NCBI GenBank assembly: GCA_036186865.1 | Contig: AP025065.1 | Location: 6,732,771-6,796,770 of the forward strand | From: Eustoma russellianum | Lineage: Eukaryota > Streptophyta > Magnoliopsida > Gentianales > Gentianaceae | Length of the DNA stretch: 64,000 nucleotides | Direction: 5' to 3' | In this document: positions 23,746 through 35,004 of the stretch, piece after piece | Layout of the letters: each line of letters starts with the position of its first letter | Position numbering within the stretch: the first letter of the stretch is position 1 | The notes under the pieces: generated by a model | Told to the model about the DNA's origin: nothing | Databases searched by the model: none | Seen by the model: only the letters and a program-made list of their open reading frames with translations | Made by a program: the position numbers and the translations under genes

Positions 23746-24706
23746 CCATAAACTGCAAAATACTGCAGTAACCTCCCTCCTTCATCTTCCTCCTTCACTC
23801 TTTCCTCTTAACACCTAGAATTCAACCTTATTACTTGAATCCATCATGCACAACACCCAACAACGCAGTTTAATCCTTACATCTATCAGTTTGCATCAAC
23901 GTTAAGCCTTCTGATGTTCATATCTCCGGATGTACCATTAATCTTCTACCCCATGCCCAACTTGCTTCACACATCATCAAAACCTTTCAATATTCCTCAA
24001 CTTCATCTCAAATCATCTAAGGTAACCTTTATAGAACATGGCCATTATCACAAAACAACATTTACAGCAAAGATGACACTTTAAGGGCATATTTATCAAC
24101 AATTAAACACAACATGAATACTTTCAGATTTAGGCCCAAAGAACATGACTTTATTCAACAAACAACAACAAATACGTATAGTAGAGCATGTAACATAAAC
24201 AAATCAAGATTACTAATGTGTGATCCGAATTTTCTCTTTATAAGAATATAGGGCCTGTTGTATCAAAATTTGCGTAAAGCGTATAGAAAGATTACTTGCC
24301 TTGCTTCTAAGTAGTCTTACGAATGTTTGGTAGAATCGCGGGAAGGATTGAACCTAGGTTGACCACTTCTTCTTCTTCTTCTCCCTTTCTTCTTTCTCTC
24401 TCTCTCTCTCTTTTCCTCTCCTTCTCTCTCCAGCTGTTTCTTCTCTCCTTTGTGTTGTAACTGGCGCCCCCCCTCTCTCTTTTGGGGAGTTACACTCAAT
24501 TGTGTAACTCCCCCATCATTTAAGTGGGGAGGGGTATTTTGGGTATTTCAGTCTAATTTCTTAATTTTCAACCCTTTTGCTCATTTTTTCATCTATATAT
24601 TTATCTAACTAAGCCTCGTAAACCTATACATTTAATAAAATTATATTTAAAGTTGACTTCTAACTGTTGAAAGTCGTACTTAAAAGGTACGGGGTATGAT
24701 AGTTTG

Positions 24707-24854
24707 AGCCCATACAATGAGCGTCTCAACCGGCATACTTCATTTTCCTGCAAACTCCTCTGTGAACCCAGGAGGGGCACTCACATACACTTCCTCTTTC
24801 AGTTCTCCATGGAGAACAACATTTTTGATATTGTACTGCTGAAGAGGCCAAGAA
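24707..24854 (-). pseudogene. Central copia RT fragment between two inserted LTRs
   Basis: The - strand reads the RT segment with WPLQQYNIKN, VVLHGELKEEVYVSAPPGF and RLRRSLYGLK-like motifs over three frames. Its left end joins the RT sequence ending at 21702 and its right end joins the RT sequence starting at 27450. It is therefore one 148-bp piece of a single gene left between two insertions. Confidence 0.85.
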
Positions 24855-27449
24855 TGTTGAGAAATCGGGTTTGAATGATTTAAAAATGCATGATTTAAAT
24901 GTTACGTGTTTACGAAATACATGAAATAAGTATTACTTGATATATTCTCGTGACAAAAATGCTTTACATGTCTATATATAATGTTGTCATACTAACGTGC
25001 CATGAACCGTTAAATCTCACATCATATGGCAAACATTTGTTGTCTTTATACTTATTTCAGGTGCCATGATTCATGAACTAAATTGGTTCATTAAGTGAAG
25101 TGCTTAAGGAGATGAACTGACTAGTTTATTAAATGAAGACATATTTGGAGAGAGCTACTTGGCACACAATTTGTAATGGAAAGTTTTCTTTCCACACCTA
25201 TACACACGCCACATATATACATTATATATATACATATTTTTATAACGACAATTATGCGTTTCTATCCTGACGTTCCACCGACACGTCACACACATCATAA
25301 ACATGTGTCGACATCACACCACCATATACACATCATATTTATGAGTATATACAGGTCTCATATCATATATTATAAGTCATATTGCTATCAAAATTATAGC
25401 GACATGTCACGAGACCATAAACCAAAAATTGTCGTATCGGGTGACTACCGAACCTTCACCCAAATGTCACATACTTACCATATAAATAAGGCCAGCCTAT
25501 ATACACTCAAAAAACTTAAAAAATTCGTGCTCCACATATCAAATTCAGCTCCAAAGTTAAACCATGTTTACACACATCAATCACCCACATTTTGGCTTGA
25601 ATTGTGGATAATTCAAACTCAAATTCTTTTAGCACATGTGATTTTTATTCAGACATAGGAGCTGAAAATAAACTTTATTTTATGTATATTATGTGTGACA
25701 TAATATATATTACACGTCTAGAAGTTTGAGATTAATCAGAGATAAATCTCGTAATCGACGAAAGTCAAAAATTCAGTTTTCTACACCTCCACATAGGTCG
25801 GTTTTAGAGTGTGTGTAACATGTATCGAGACACTTTTTACACATTCAAGACCTATTAGAGCGTTCTAGAAAACTCAATTTAGGGCTGATTGCAATTTACT
25901 ATGTGTGTGAAGATTATGCATTATTATTTGACAAAGTTTGTCAAAAGAGAATTCAACACATGCGCAGGTGGTATACACGAGGGAAAGACACACAAGGAAA
26001 CATTTCAAAATCAAGCAAGTGCTGAAATTTCAGCACATGGACAAATCTGGCCGATTTTTGGTTCCTTATTGTCTTCATTTTTCTTAAGAAAATTTATGGG
26101 GAATCACATCATGGTTGTTTGGTGCTTAACATACTTGATTTTGAGCATGTATTTCAGATTTTTAAGCTGAATTTCCAGCTCGTTATGTAGTGCCAAGGTG
26201 GATTAAAGATGTCCAATCATGAAGTGATAACTAAGGCGAAGACAAGTCGTTTGTCCAATTATATTTCGCCAAGTAAGCAATGGTGTGTCACCATTTATAC
26301 AAAGCAAACTTCCAAGGGTATTCAAGATAATTTTAAGGAAGAATACAACCCTAGGGGCTTCCATATCAACTATGAAAAGGGGGCAAATGATTCAAGCAAG
26401 GCTAAGAAAAATTTCATATTCATTTAAGATCAAGCAAGACTATTCTTCTTCTTCTTCTTCTTCTCTTATTCTTTTCTCTTGCTCTTAGCCTCAAGCCTAT
26501 CATTCTTATATTCCATATACTATATAGGCTTTGTTCATACCACCCACATACATTCATCTCTTGTACAAGGTTGATCAAGGTGTGATCATACCTTCATTTG
26601 TTCAGTGGTGGTGTTTGTGTTGTTGTGTTTGTTCGTTTGATTGTAAAAGAGTGGAGTTGGTGTTTAACTCTAGTCATCCTTGTGTCAGGTTCTATTTGTG
26701 ATTAGTGAATACCGAAGAAGGTGTCCTCGAAGACTGGAGTAGGTTGATTTAACCAAATTAGTATAAAAAATCTCGATGTTATTTACTTTCAGCACTTTTT
26801 ACTTTCAATTTTTAGTTTTCTGCATTGTTTTCATGCTCATGGGAAAAATAGCAAAAATTTTCAAAAAATCACAAACGTTTGCAGAAACATATCCACATGT
26901 CTTATCATTGATTTGAGACAATTTTCATCACATTTGGATAAGTATAAGTCAATCAAACACTCATAGTTCTGAGACTAGTGCAATCTGATTTTCAGATCTG
27001 CAAAGGTTTGAGAACATCAATGTGGTTGACATACTTACCAAGAGAATTTTGAAAAACTGTTTTGGCCTATTTAAGAACACATCTTGAGGGTCATACCATA
27101 AAATGTTCAGGTCATTTAGAATTGCCAATTAATAGAAATAAATTTTTATTTCGGAACACAGTTTCTGGCAGATTGACATAATCTGTAAAAAAACGGTTTT
27201 CAAGGGGTTACACTTAGAATTTTAATTCTAAAATTTTTATGACACACTGACAACATCTGAGAGCACATTGTCACCAAATTCAAAATTTTTGGAGGACTAC
27301 AATATGGTCAACTAGTTAATTCAAATCAAGATCTGAAAACATAAACTGTTTTCAGAAGTGAGTTATCTGGTCTAAAAAGTTTTAAAAACCGAATTTTCTG
27401 CACTCACTATTCAATCACTCCTTCTAGTAGTGCTATAACGGGTCCTACA
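24855..27449 (+). mobile_element. Old solo LTR of the Sirevirus-like family
   Basis: The LTR opens TGTTGAGAAATCGGG and closes GGTCCTACA, matching the LTRs at 31927-43392 and 54890-61747 in layout but with many substitutions and a length of 2,595 bp. Flanks are AAGAA (24850-24854) and AAGAG (27450-27454), a five-base duplication with one change. A TATA box, TATAAATAAGG, lies at 25481. A CTGAAATTTCAGCAC palindrome followed by TGGCCGATTTT lies near 26020-26060. With no internal region left, it is a solo LTR from recombination between two LTRs. The 160-codon frame at 25176-25658 is inside it and not conserved in the younger copies. Confidence 0.88.
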
Positions 27450-28510
27450 AAGAGTAGTGGCTGCTACTGAGAAAGAAACCCTGATCGCGTCGAACTTTGC
27501 CACTGGTGAAAAAAAATCTCTGAATAATCAATACCATAGGTCTGGTATATCCTCGTGCAACCAAACTTGCCTTATACCTCTCAATGCTCCTGTTAGCTCT
27601 ATACTTGATTGTGTACAGCCAACGGCACCCAACTGGATGCTTCCAACTTGGTAAAGGCGACTTTATATTAAGTGTTATTTTTATGTAGTGCATTCATCTC
27701 TTCCTCCTTCATCACCGCACACCATTTGGGTTGACTTATTACTTCCTCAACTGTCGTGGTAATTTTAGTGTTACATATTGAAGACAAAAATCCTTTTGCA
27801 ACCCTTGACTAGATAAAATGTTTCTTTTGACATTTTACTTGGGAGTACCGAACCGGGGGCTTTCCTCTATTCTGTCGAGGTGAAGCACTCTGTCCTGGTC
27901 TGCTAAAATGCCACCATTATCCTGAACAATTCACATATAACATGGTATGGACTGGAGGATTATTATGACTAGCGGGCAAGGGGACCATACTTGAATCAGT
28001 GGAGGACAACGAAGTAGATGAGGGCAAGGTAGACGAGGATGATACCTGATTTGCAGAGTATTTGGCGAAGGAGAGTCACTAGTTTGTTCAGAAGAGATGG
28101 CTATATCTTCGCCAGGTAAGGCACAGTCGGCGCCACATACTTGCCATGTTAGAACCACCTCTGGACTGACTAGGTTTATGGAGCCAGTCGTAGGTCTCAC
28201 CATATGTCTCCTCCCCTGAGACCAAGACAGGGTAAACTAAAAGTACTCATGTTCGAGAAAATGTGCAATCCATGGTAATATAATGCGACGAGTGCGTGGA
28301 TTATAACATCGGTACACTTTCTGAGACATGGCGTAGCCCACAACACACACTTGTCAGCACACACATCTAGTTTGGTGAGTTGAGAAGATGAAATATGAAC
28401 AAACACGGTGCACCTGAATATTTTTGGGGATAGTGTAAGGATGGAGGGCACATCGGTGTAAGAAGCAATGGGGAAAACAGAGTATGATTATCCAAAATTT
28501 TAGTGGGCAG
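27450..28510 (-). pseudogene. Copia integrase tail, linker and N-terminal RT, decayed
   Basis: On the - strand the segment 28451-28260 resembles the post-integrase segment of copia polyproteins (FVHISSSQ, then YHGLHIF after a shift). 28203-27931 is the serine/proline-rich linker. 27693-27460 has the RT start (YKASLVARGYTR, then FFTSGK/SPVAK in shifted frames). The frame is broken repeatedly. It is split from the rest of the RT by the solo LTR at 24855-27449. Confidence 0.82.
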
Positions 28511-28514
28511 GCGA

Positions 28515-29030
28515 TTATGAAGATATGTAGCGGTAGTAACATCTTCTGGCTAGAAGGTTTTTGAAACATGGGACTCTAGCATCATTGCTAGGGTCATTTC
28601 TAGTAAAATATGATTCTTCCGTTCGGTCACACCATTTTGTTCGGTGTGTTCGAACATGATGTCTGATGCAGAATGCCATGTGCCCTAAAAAATCTTTTAG
28701 ACCACTGTTAATGTATTCTCCACCGTTGTCAGACCAGAGGATTTGAATCTTAGTTTGGAACTGGATGTCAATCATATGATAGAAATCAACAAACTGAGAA
28801 TAAACATCAGAATTATTTTTAAGGAAATGAACCTAAGTCATTTGTAAAAAAATCATCTACAATCGTCACAAAGTACTGATATCCGAGAATAGTACGATGT
28901 GGAGAAGGACCCCGCACATTGGAGTGAATCAGACTAAACAATGTTTTGACCCTGGTATTATTTAGTTTACATGTAGAGATGATGTTTAGCACGAAAACAT
29001 ATATCACAAGATAAAGTAAGTCCAGACTGA
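28515..29030 (-). pseudogene. Copia integrase core, decayed
   Basis: The - strand shows LIHSNVRGPSPH and GYQYFVTIVDDF (29007-28819), where the family has a first catalytic Asp in the HSD/HTD motif that here reads Asn. SDNGGEYINSGLKDFL follows (28775-28515) with the second catalytic Asp in place. Between them the frame shifts. The enzyme cannot be active. Confidence 0.85.
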
Positions 29031-29336
29031 GCTAAAGAAGGAAATAAAAATTTCTTGTAACTTAGCTAGGGATGACCGAGACGACGGTGCCATAGTCATA
29101 GTCATTGTTCAGCTGTCCCGGTGGATGACAAGATTAGACCGGCCCTGTTGTATCATATATGTCACGTAGTATAGCCCTCATTTCTCAATACCATGCTCAA
29201 TGACCCTCGAGCGAATATCCTATAATAGGCAAAAAGTAGGATACATAAGAACAGCACAATGTAATTCGCATGTAATTTGACTGATACATAATAATTTGGA
29301 TGATAGAGTAAGTGCATAAAGATATCTATGCAAGTG

Positions 29337-29655
29337 TTAATTAGAGTTGACCGAAATAGTTCCACCACCGGAGACCGGAATAAGTGCTCCGTGCAGTTTT
29401 GATATCCATTTTTGAAAGTCATGAGGATCATTGGTCATGGTTTCCATTGCACCACTATCAAGGATCCAAGTAAAGTTGGTCGTAGTGATGGTAGACAAAG
29501 CACTGGTCTTTTGTTGGGGTAACGTAGGGTTTTGGCAAGGCTTAGAATCTTCAGGACCTTTTCTGCAATAATCTAGGGTATTTCTGGAGTTTATGGAAAA
29601 ATCATGGGTGGCTGTGGAATTAATGAGAAGTTCATTACTGACATGTATCAATTTA
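29337..29655 (-). pseudogene. Copia aspartic protease region, decayed
   Basis: The - strand frame has TWILDSGAMETMTNDPHDF. This is the copia protease active-site region, with the DSGA triad kept and the usual DHMT word altered to ETMT. It lies between the gag zinc-knuckle region and the integrase, as expected for Ty1/copia. Confidence 0.85.
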
Positions 29656-29899
29656 GGAGCTGATGGGTCAAATTGGAGTTATTCAATTTTCAGGGGGAAA
29701 ACCGATTTATGTGAAACCTGCAGGATAAGAGGGGTAATTTCAGCAGGGGCATAATAGCCAAAATGGTCATTATATGGGGGTTGAGGTTATTAACCTTAAC
29801 CCTTTTACCTCCTTCCATACTTCTCTCTTCGTCCGCTACCGCTGCCTCCTCTGCAACTTTCTCTCCGCTGGCTATGGAAGCGGCTCCTACAGCTACTAT

Positions 29900-30937
29900 C
29901 CTTTTCCACGGCCTTCCTCGTTCTGACGTCGCTTGCCTTCATACCAACCGGGGTATCCGATTAGTTGGAAGCAGTTTTCTTTTGTGGTGTCTCTTTTTGC
30001 CACAGTGGCTACATACGAACCCTTCTTTATCCTCCGCGCACTGTGAACTACTGGAGCATGGAGGTCCCTGTCCACCGCGGTCTCTTCCTTGTACTGTCTC
30101 GCATCCCTGTCCCTGTCTAGAATCACGGCCTCTGGTAGCTAACCCTTTTGTTACCATGCCTTGTCCAATCCCTAGTGATGAATGATCTTCTGAGGGGATG
30201 CTTTGCAATACAATAGATCAATTTTCTGCCCTGCGCATCGTAGTCTCTGACGTTGGCAATAGATCCCTTTTTAGCAGGTCATTTTTCTCCGTGGTATATT
30301 TTTCATCTATTGTAGTCAAGAACTGAGACAGTCTTAGAGCTTCGATTTTTCGATTGTGTATGTTGATGTCTGTGGTACTTGTCATCGGATTTGGTTCTTG
30401 AGCATCTATAGCAGTCCATAGATCCTGTAATTTATTCCAGCATGCCTTAATACTTCCTCCCCCTTGCCTGATAAGACTGGCCCTCTAATGAAGGTCATAA
30501 GCTCTGAGGGAATCAGTTAATGATCCATATGTGAGGGCTAAACCATCCCACAATGATTTTGCAGTAGGATAGCATGTCACATTTACAACCAGCGATAGAT
30601 CTATAGTTTGAATTATCCAAGTAAAGACTGAGTTCTCTGCTTGCTCCCAACCGGAAAACTCAGGGTCCGTTGGCAGGGGTGGAGGAGGGACACCTGTAAG
30701 GTGAGGTCTCCTCCCCCTCCTAATAATTGCCCGTAGCAAGAGTGGTGCCAAGACTGCATAATTATGGCCGTTAAGTTTAACTAAAATGGTAAGGTTTTCT
30801 GTGCATAAAGGTACTGGTGATGAATGTACTGAATTTGTTAATGGTCTGGACGGAGTATTCTGTAAAATGCTGGCCACCTGGACAGCTAAGTCTGTAAGAT
30901 TTGGTGTTTTTGGCTCACTGGTTTCTTGATTTGACAT
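29900..30937 (-). pseudogene. Copia gag with damaged zinc knuckle
   Basis: The gag probably starts at the - strand ATG 30937-30935 (MSNQETSEPKTP), inside a longer open frame. The UBN2-type capsid region follows (FSGWEQAENSVFTWII, SKSLW-like AKSLWDGLALTYGS). After a stop near 30485 the frame goes on to the knuckle: VCSHCGK lies in one frame and KENCFQLIGYPGWYEG in the next, so a one-base indel splits the CCHC motif near 29985. The + strand frame of 140 codons opposite it is only a shadow. Confidence 0.82.
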
Positions 30938-31153
30938 GGTTTCTGTGTTTCTCTGTTTTCTCGTGGGCAGGTGGATGGCAATCAGTACTGCACAGGTCAA
31001 AAAAGGGCCAAAAACGGGATGAGATTGGTGATGGCCGGGAAAGGTATGGCCGTTAATCAGGTAAGATGAAGGCAGTGATGAATATAATTTCTGAGCCTTC
31101 ACCCAAAAACACGAACCTTCAAATCTGGTAATGTTTGAGTAGGATCAATCCTG

Positions 31154-31164
31154 GTCTGATACCA
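31154..31164 (-). other. Primer binding site of the copia element
   Basis: Read on the - strand the sequence is TGGTATCAGACC (31165/31164 downward), complementary to the 3' end of plant initiator methionine tRNA. It follows directly on an LTR end reading ATAGTTATCA. It marks the 5' border of the internal region. Confidence 0.8.
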
Positions 31165-31410
31165 TGATAACTATTGTAGTTATTGGGATTCACATTGTTA
31201 GTTTTAGTCACAACCAGTGATCAAAGACGCACACACTACTGAGTTGTGACAGTTTTATTAGTCTAACAAAGATTCCAATATTACATTTATCAGGCCTTCA
31301 GAAGTCAATAAGATGAAATAAGAAGAGTAGAAGAAAGTAGTGGGTTTTGTCTTCTATTTTCTCTCGGAATCAAAAGGATGTTTTCGGTGTACTAAGTTTA
31401 TGTGATTGTG
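31165..31410 (-). mobile_element. 5' LTR of the copia element, outer border uncertain
   Basis: The inner border at 31165 is fixed by the primer binding site. The outer border is not: no clear TG start or target duplication is seen before the tandem repeat at 31419. Apart from its last 15 bases the sequence does not resemble the LTR at 20380-20620. Confidence 0.5.
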
Positions 31411-31418
31411 TAGGTTCT

Positions 31419-31575
31419 CGATCCATTTTAATATAAAGCGACCAAAATTCATATGGAGCGATCCATTTTAATATAAAGCGACCAAAATTCCTTTCCATAT
31501 GCTAAGCTTTCCTTCGCGATCCATTTTAATATAAAGCGACCAAAATTCCTTTCCATATGCTAAGTTTTCCCAAGT
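31419..31575. repeat. Tandem repeat, three copies of about 40-58 bp
   Basis: Each copy begins CGATCCATTTTAATATAAAG followed by CGACCAAAATTC; the second and third also share CTTTCCATATGCTAAG. Starts are at 31419, 31459 and 31517. It lies outside the copia LTR. Confidence 0.9.
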
Positions 31576-31769
31576 GATCATATGTTATGGTGATGAGTAA
31601 TTTATTTATAAATATCTAAATATTTTTTTGTCAGTATTTTACCATATATGGTAATTGGTAAAATATTTGTATTATAAAATTTATTTTATAAATGAGATAG
31701 TCGAGGAAAAATATACATGCCAAGTATCTCAAGTAACTAGATAAATGAGTGATTTTCATTTCATGCACT

Positions 31770-31811
31770 GTGGTTTTTTTTTTTTTTTTTTTTTTTGGGG
31801 GGGGGGGGGGT
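31770..31811. repeat. Homopolymer pair: long T run followed by long G run
   Basis: About 22-24 T are followed directly by about 14 G just before the Sirevirus-like insertion. Such a junction is a known trouble spot for sequencing and assembly, so the exact lengths should not be trusted. Confidence 0.85.
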
Positions 31812-31926
31812 GATTCACCTACGCATCATTAAAAATATACTGTCTTACCTTGCGTGATCTTGTAGACCACATTTTTTCCCCTGTTCTGAATTTCCACCAA
31901 TTAAAGCAGAAAACACGAATCAAATT

Positions 31927-34900
31927 TGTAGAGAAAAAGGAGTTTGAGTGATTTTTCAAATACATGATTTAAATGTGCACAAAAACGAGCATAAGATAAA
32001 ACGTGCATAAGATATACATGTATGCATGATACATTGCTATTACTTGCCTTATTTAGCTTATATATAATGTTGCCGGACTAACGAACCATGAAGCGTTAAA
32101 GCTTACATCATATGACAAACATTTGTTGTGTTTATACTATTTTCAGGTGCCACTATTAATGAACGAAACTAGATCATTAAGTGAAGTACTTAGTTTATTA
32201 AACTAAGTAGTTCATTAAAGGAAGCCACATTTGGAAAAGACACAAAGACAACAAAGCTAAGGAAGGAAAGTTTTCTCCTCCTCCCCTCTTAATGTGTACA
32301 CGCCATATACATATATATTACATATATTTTCAGATTTTTTGAAAAAGGCACATACACATGTATTCCAACGTACTACCGACACGTTATATTTTACGTACGT
32401 ACGTTAACGTCACACCACTATACTTAACTCATATTTATGAGTATATTCAGGTCTTATATCATATGATATAAGATACGGTGATGACAAATTAAATACGACA
32501 CGATAAAAGGTCCTAAACCGAAAATTGTCGTATCGGGCGAATACCGAAACTTCGCCAACGTGTCACGTACTTGCCATAAATAAATGGCCAGCCCCTATAC
32601 TTCAAAATCCATAAAAATTTCGTGGGTTACATGAAAAATTCAGCCAAAAATACTTTCCATGTTGGCACACACAAATCACCCCACATTAAGGCCAAAATGT
32701 GAAGATTCCAAGTTTAATTTTGTCACATGTGAATGGTACCACTTTAGACCAGCCAAGTGCTGAGATTTAAGTAATATTATATATATTATGTATAACATAA
32801 TATATAACATGTGCAAAAGTTGGAATTTAAATTAGAGAAAAATCGGCTAATCGATAAATATTGAAAATTTGGTTTTCTATGCACAGAACACATGGAACGT
32901 TTTTGGTACATCATGTGACACGTATCTAGACACTTTTTACATATGTTATACATCTTAAAGTGTTCTAGAAAATTAAATTAAGGGCTGATTGGAATGTAAC
33001 ATGTGTGTATTATTAAATGTGCATTATTTTACAAAGTTAGCAAAAATAATTTGCAGCATATGTATAGACATATCTAACGCCATTACAAGCCAAATGGAGC
33101 CTTGTTTGGCATATTGATTGGTCAAGGATCAATCAAACAATATTGGTAAATTAAAGAAGAAGCTACAAATGGTAAGAATTCAAACTTTGTCTCACTTATA
33201 ACACAATGCTAAAAATTTTCAGCATGTGTGAGCATGGGTGGCCGATTTTTACACTTCAATGTGACATATTTTGTCATCTCAAATTGTGTGACTACTTGGG
33301 GAGAAGAAATGGAAGTAATTTGAATATTATTTAAATTCAATAAGTGTGATATTCTATATATCACACATGCTGAAATTTTTCAGCATGTGTAAGACATGTC
33401 TTGGCCGCCATTGTTGAGCATAAATGTGTCCAAGTTCATTTCTCATGTGATAAGAATATTTACCATCAATTGGTGATTCATTTTAAAAGAAAAATCAAAG
33501 AAAAAATGGTAACATTTTGAACTTTATCTCCGTGTGTCACATGCTGAAAATTCAGCATGGTAGTACACTTTATGGCCGATTTATGCTTAAGGAAGGAAGA
33601 AATTTTGTCTTGCAATTTATGTGATATCTTATGCTTTATGGAAATTATTTGTGATGATTTTGGTACATGTTTTAAGTGTTATTCTCATATTTTTCCAAGT
33701 CATCAATGAGGACAACATCCAACCAATCATGAAGTGCCAAGTAAGCAAAGCTTAAGTGATCATCCAATGAGAAGGTGACAAGTAAGCAAGACCATGTCAC
33801 AATGATGTCTTACATTCTCCGAAGGACTTAGAAGATAATTTTCAAGAGGAGAAGGACCTATAGGGGGGGGCGGCCAAGACTTGTTAAAAAGAAGGAAGAA
33901 GAGCAAAACAATGACAAGAACAAGAGTGCAAAATTAAAAGATCAAAAGTGTTCTAGCCTTCTTCTTCTACACTCTCTTTCTTTCTTTCTTGAAAGCCTAT
34001 TGTACTTACATTCATATTCTTGAATAGGCTTATCTTAGACCAACACTCATTCTATATCTTTGTAAAAGATTGATCAAGGTGTGATCAATCTTCAATCTTG
34101 CAAGGTGGTGATGTTCGTGCGAATTGTATTGAACATACAAGGTTTGTAAAGGGTTGGAGTTGGTGTGTAACTCCATCAACCCTGTGGTAAGGTATTTTTG
34201 AGTTGTGTGATTAGTGTGAACTAAGGAAGGTGTTCCTTGAAGACTGGAGTAGGTGTTGATACCGAACCAGTATAAAATTCTTGGTGTCATTTACTTTCAG
34301 CACTGATTTTCTGTTTCAGCACTGTTTACTGTTTTAATCACGTTCGTAAAAATAGTAAACGAATTTCAAAAATCACGAAACTTTCAGAAAATATAACCAC
34401 ACGTTCTAGGGTTCTTTTGGCGCAAGTTTCACCCTTTTGGATAAGTATAAAGTCGATCAACGTCCAAAGTTCTGAGACTAGTGCAGTCTGATTTTCAGAC
34501 TTGCAAAGGTTGAGACTTTGATCGTATTTGACTAACTTCCCAAAAGAATTTTCAAAACTGTTTCCACCCATTTAAATATAACATATAAGGGGTTAGTGGT
34601 TAAATTTTCATTGCATTTGGAGTTGTGTACAAATAGGAATTATTTTTCAAATCAGTGTATCGGTTCTGACAGATTTGCGCAATCTGACCACCAACGATTT
34701 TGCAAGGGGTTAGAGGTTGCATTTTAATCTGAAATTTTTAGGAGATACTCATAACATCTGAGTCTAAGTTTTCTCCAAATTTCAGAATTTTGAAGACCTG
34801 AAACTTAGTTTTCAAAACGTTTTAAAACTGGTCCTGAAAACAGAAACTGTTTTCAGAAGTTGGGTTTTTGGTTCAAACTAATTTTAAAAACCATATTTTC

Positions 34901-34949
34901 CGCACCCACTATTCAACCCCCCTTCTAGTGGTGCCTTGCAGATCCTACA
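31927..34949 (+). repeat. LTR 1 of the tandem element (3,023 bp)
   Basis: Bounded by TG and CA, with AAATT before it. A TATA-like CCATAAATAAATGG lies at 32574-32587, about 650 bp in, so transcripts would start near 32610 and carry a long leader. Nested palindromes are at 32156-32219 and three CAGCATG palindromic modules at about 33210, 33370 and 33540. The left inner palindrome has two substitutions compared with LTRs 2 and 3. Confidence 0.9.
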
Positions 34950-34951
34950 AT

Positions 34952-34970
34952 TGGTATCAGAGAGCAGGAA
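34952..34970 (+). other. Primer binding site, internal region 1
   Basis: TGGTATCAGAGAGCAGG begins two bases after the LTR end; its first 11 bases match the complement of initiator methionine tRNA. The same site follows LTR 2 at 39189. Confidence 0.88.
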
Positions 34971-35004
34971 CACTCACTTCAAAGGATCCAACGATTCAAG
35001 TGAG

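Larger units (their letters stand above)
21703..24701 (-). mobile_element. Solo LTR of a gypsy-type element inserted in copia RT
   Basis: The 2,999-bp segment is bounded by the direct repeat GTTTG (21698-21702 and 24702-24706). On the - strand it begins TATCATACCCCG, close to the TGTCATACCCC start of many Tekay-like LTRs with the G changed to A. It ends in a GGGCGCTATG word close to the GGGCGCTACA of the other gypsy LTRs here. It has no internal coding domain. RT motifs on its two sides join in frame (SLYGLK, then SPRAWFG), which shows it is an insertion. It contains two internal repeat arrays. Confidence 0.82.

Noticed and set aside
25176..25658. 160-codon open frame
   Set aside because: It lies inside the old solo LTR, spans its TATA box, and is absent from the younger LTRs of the family.
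29763..30185. 140-codon + strand frame
   Set aside because: It is antisense to the decayed copia gag on the - strand, whose motifs are clear.
34030..34290. Antisense frame of 86-91 codons recurring in all three + strand LTRs (also 38259-38534 and 42466-42741)
   Set aside because: It recurs because the LTRs are near-identical. The frame is not preserved in the diverged subfamily or the old solo LTR, and it has no recognisable domain.
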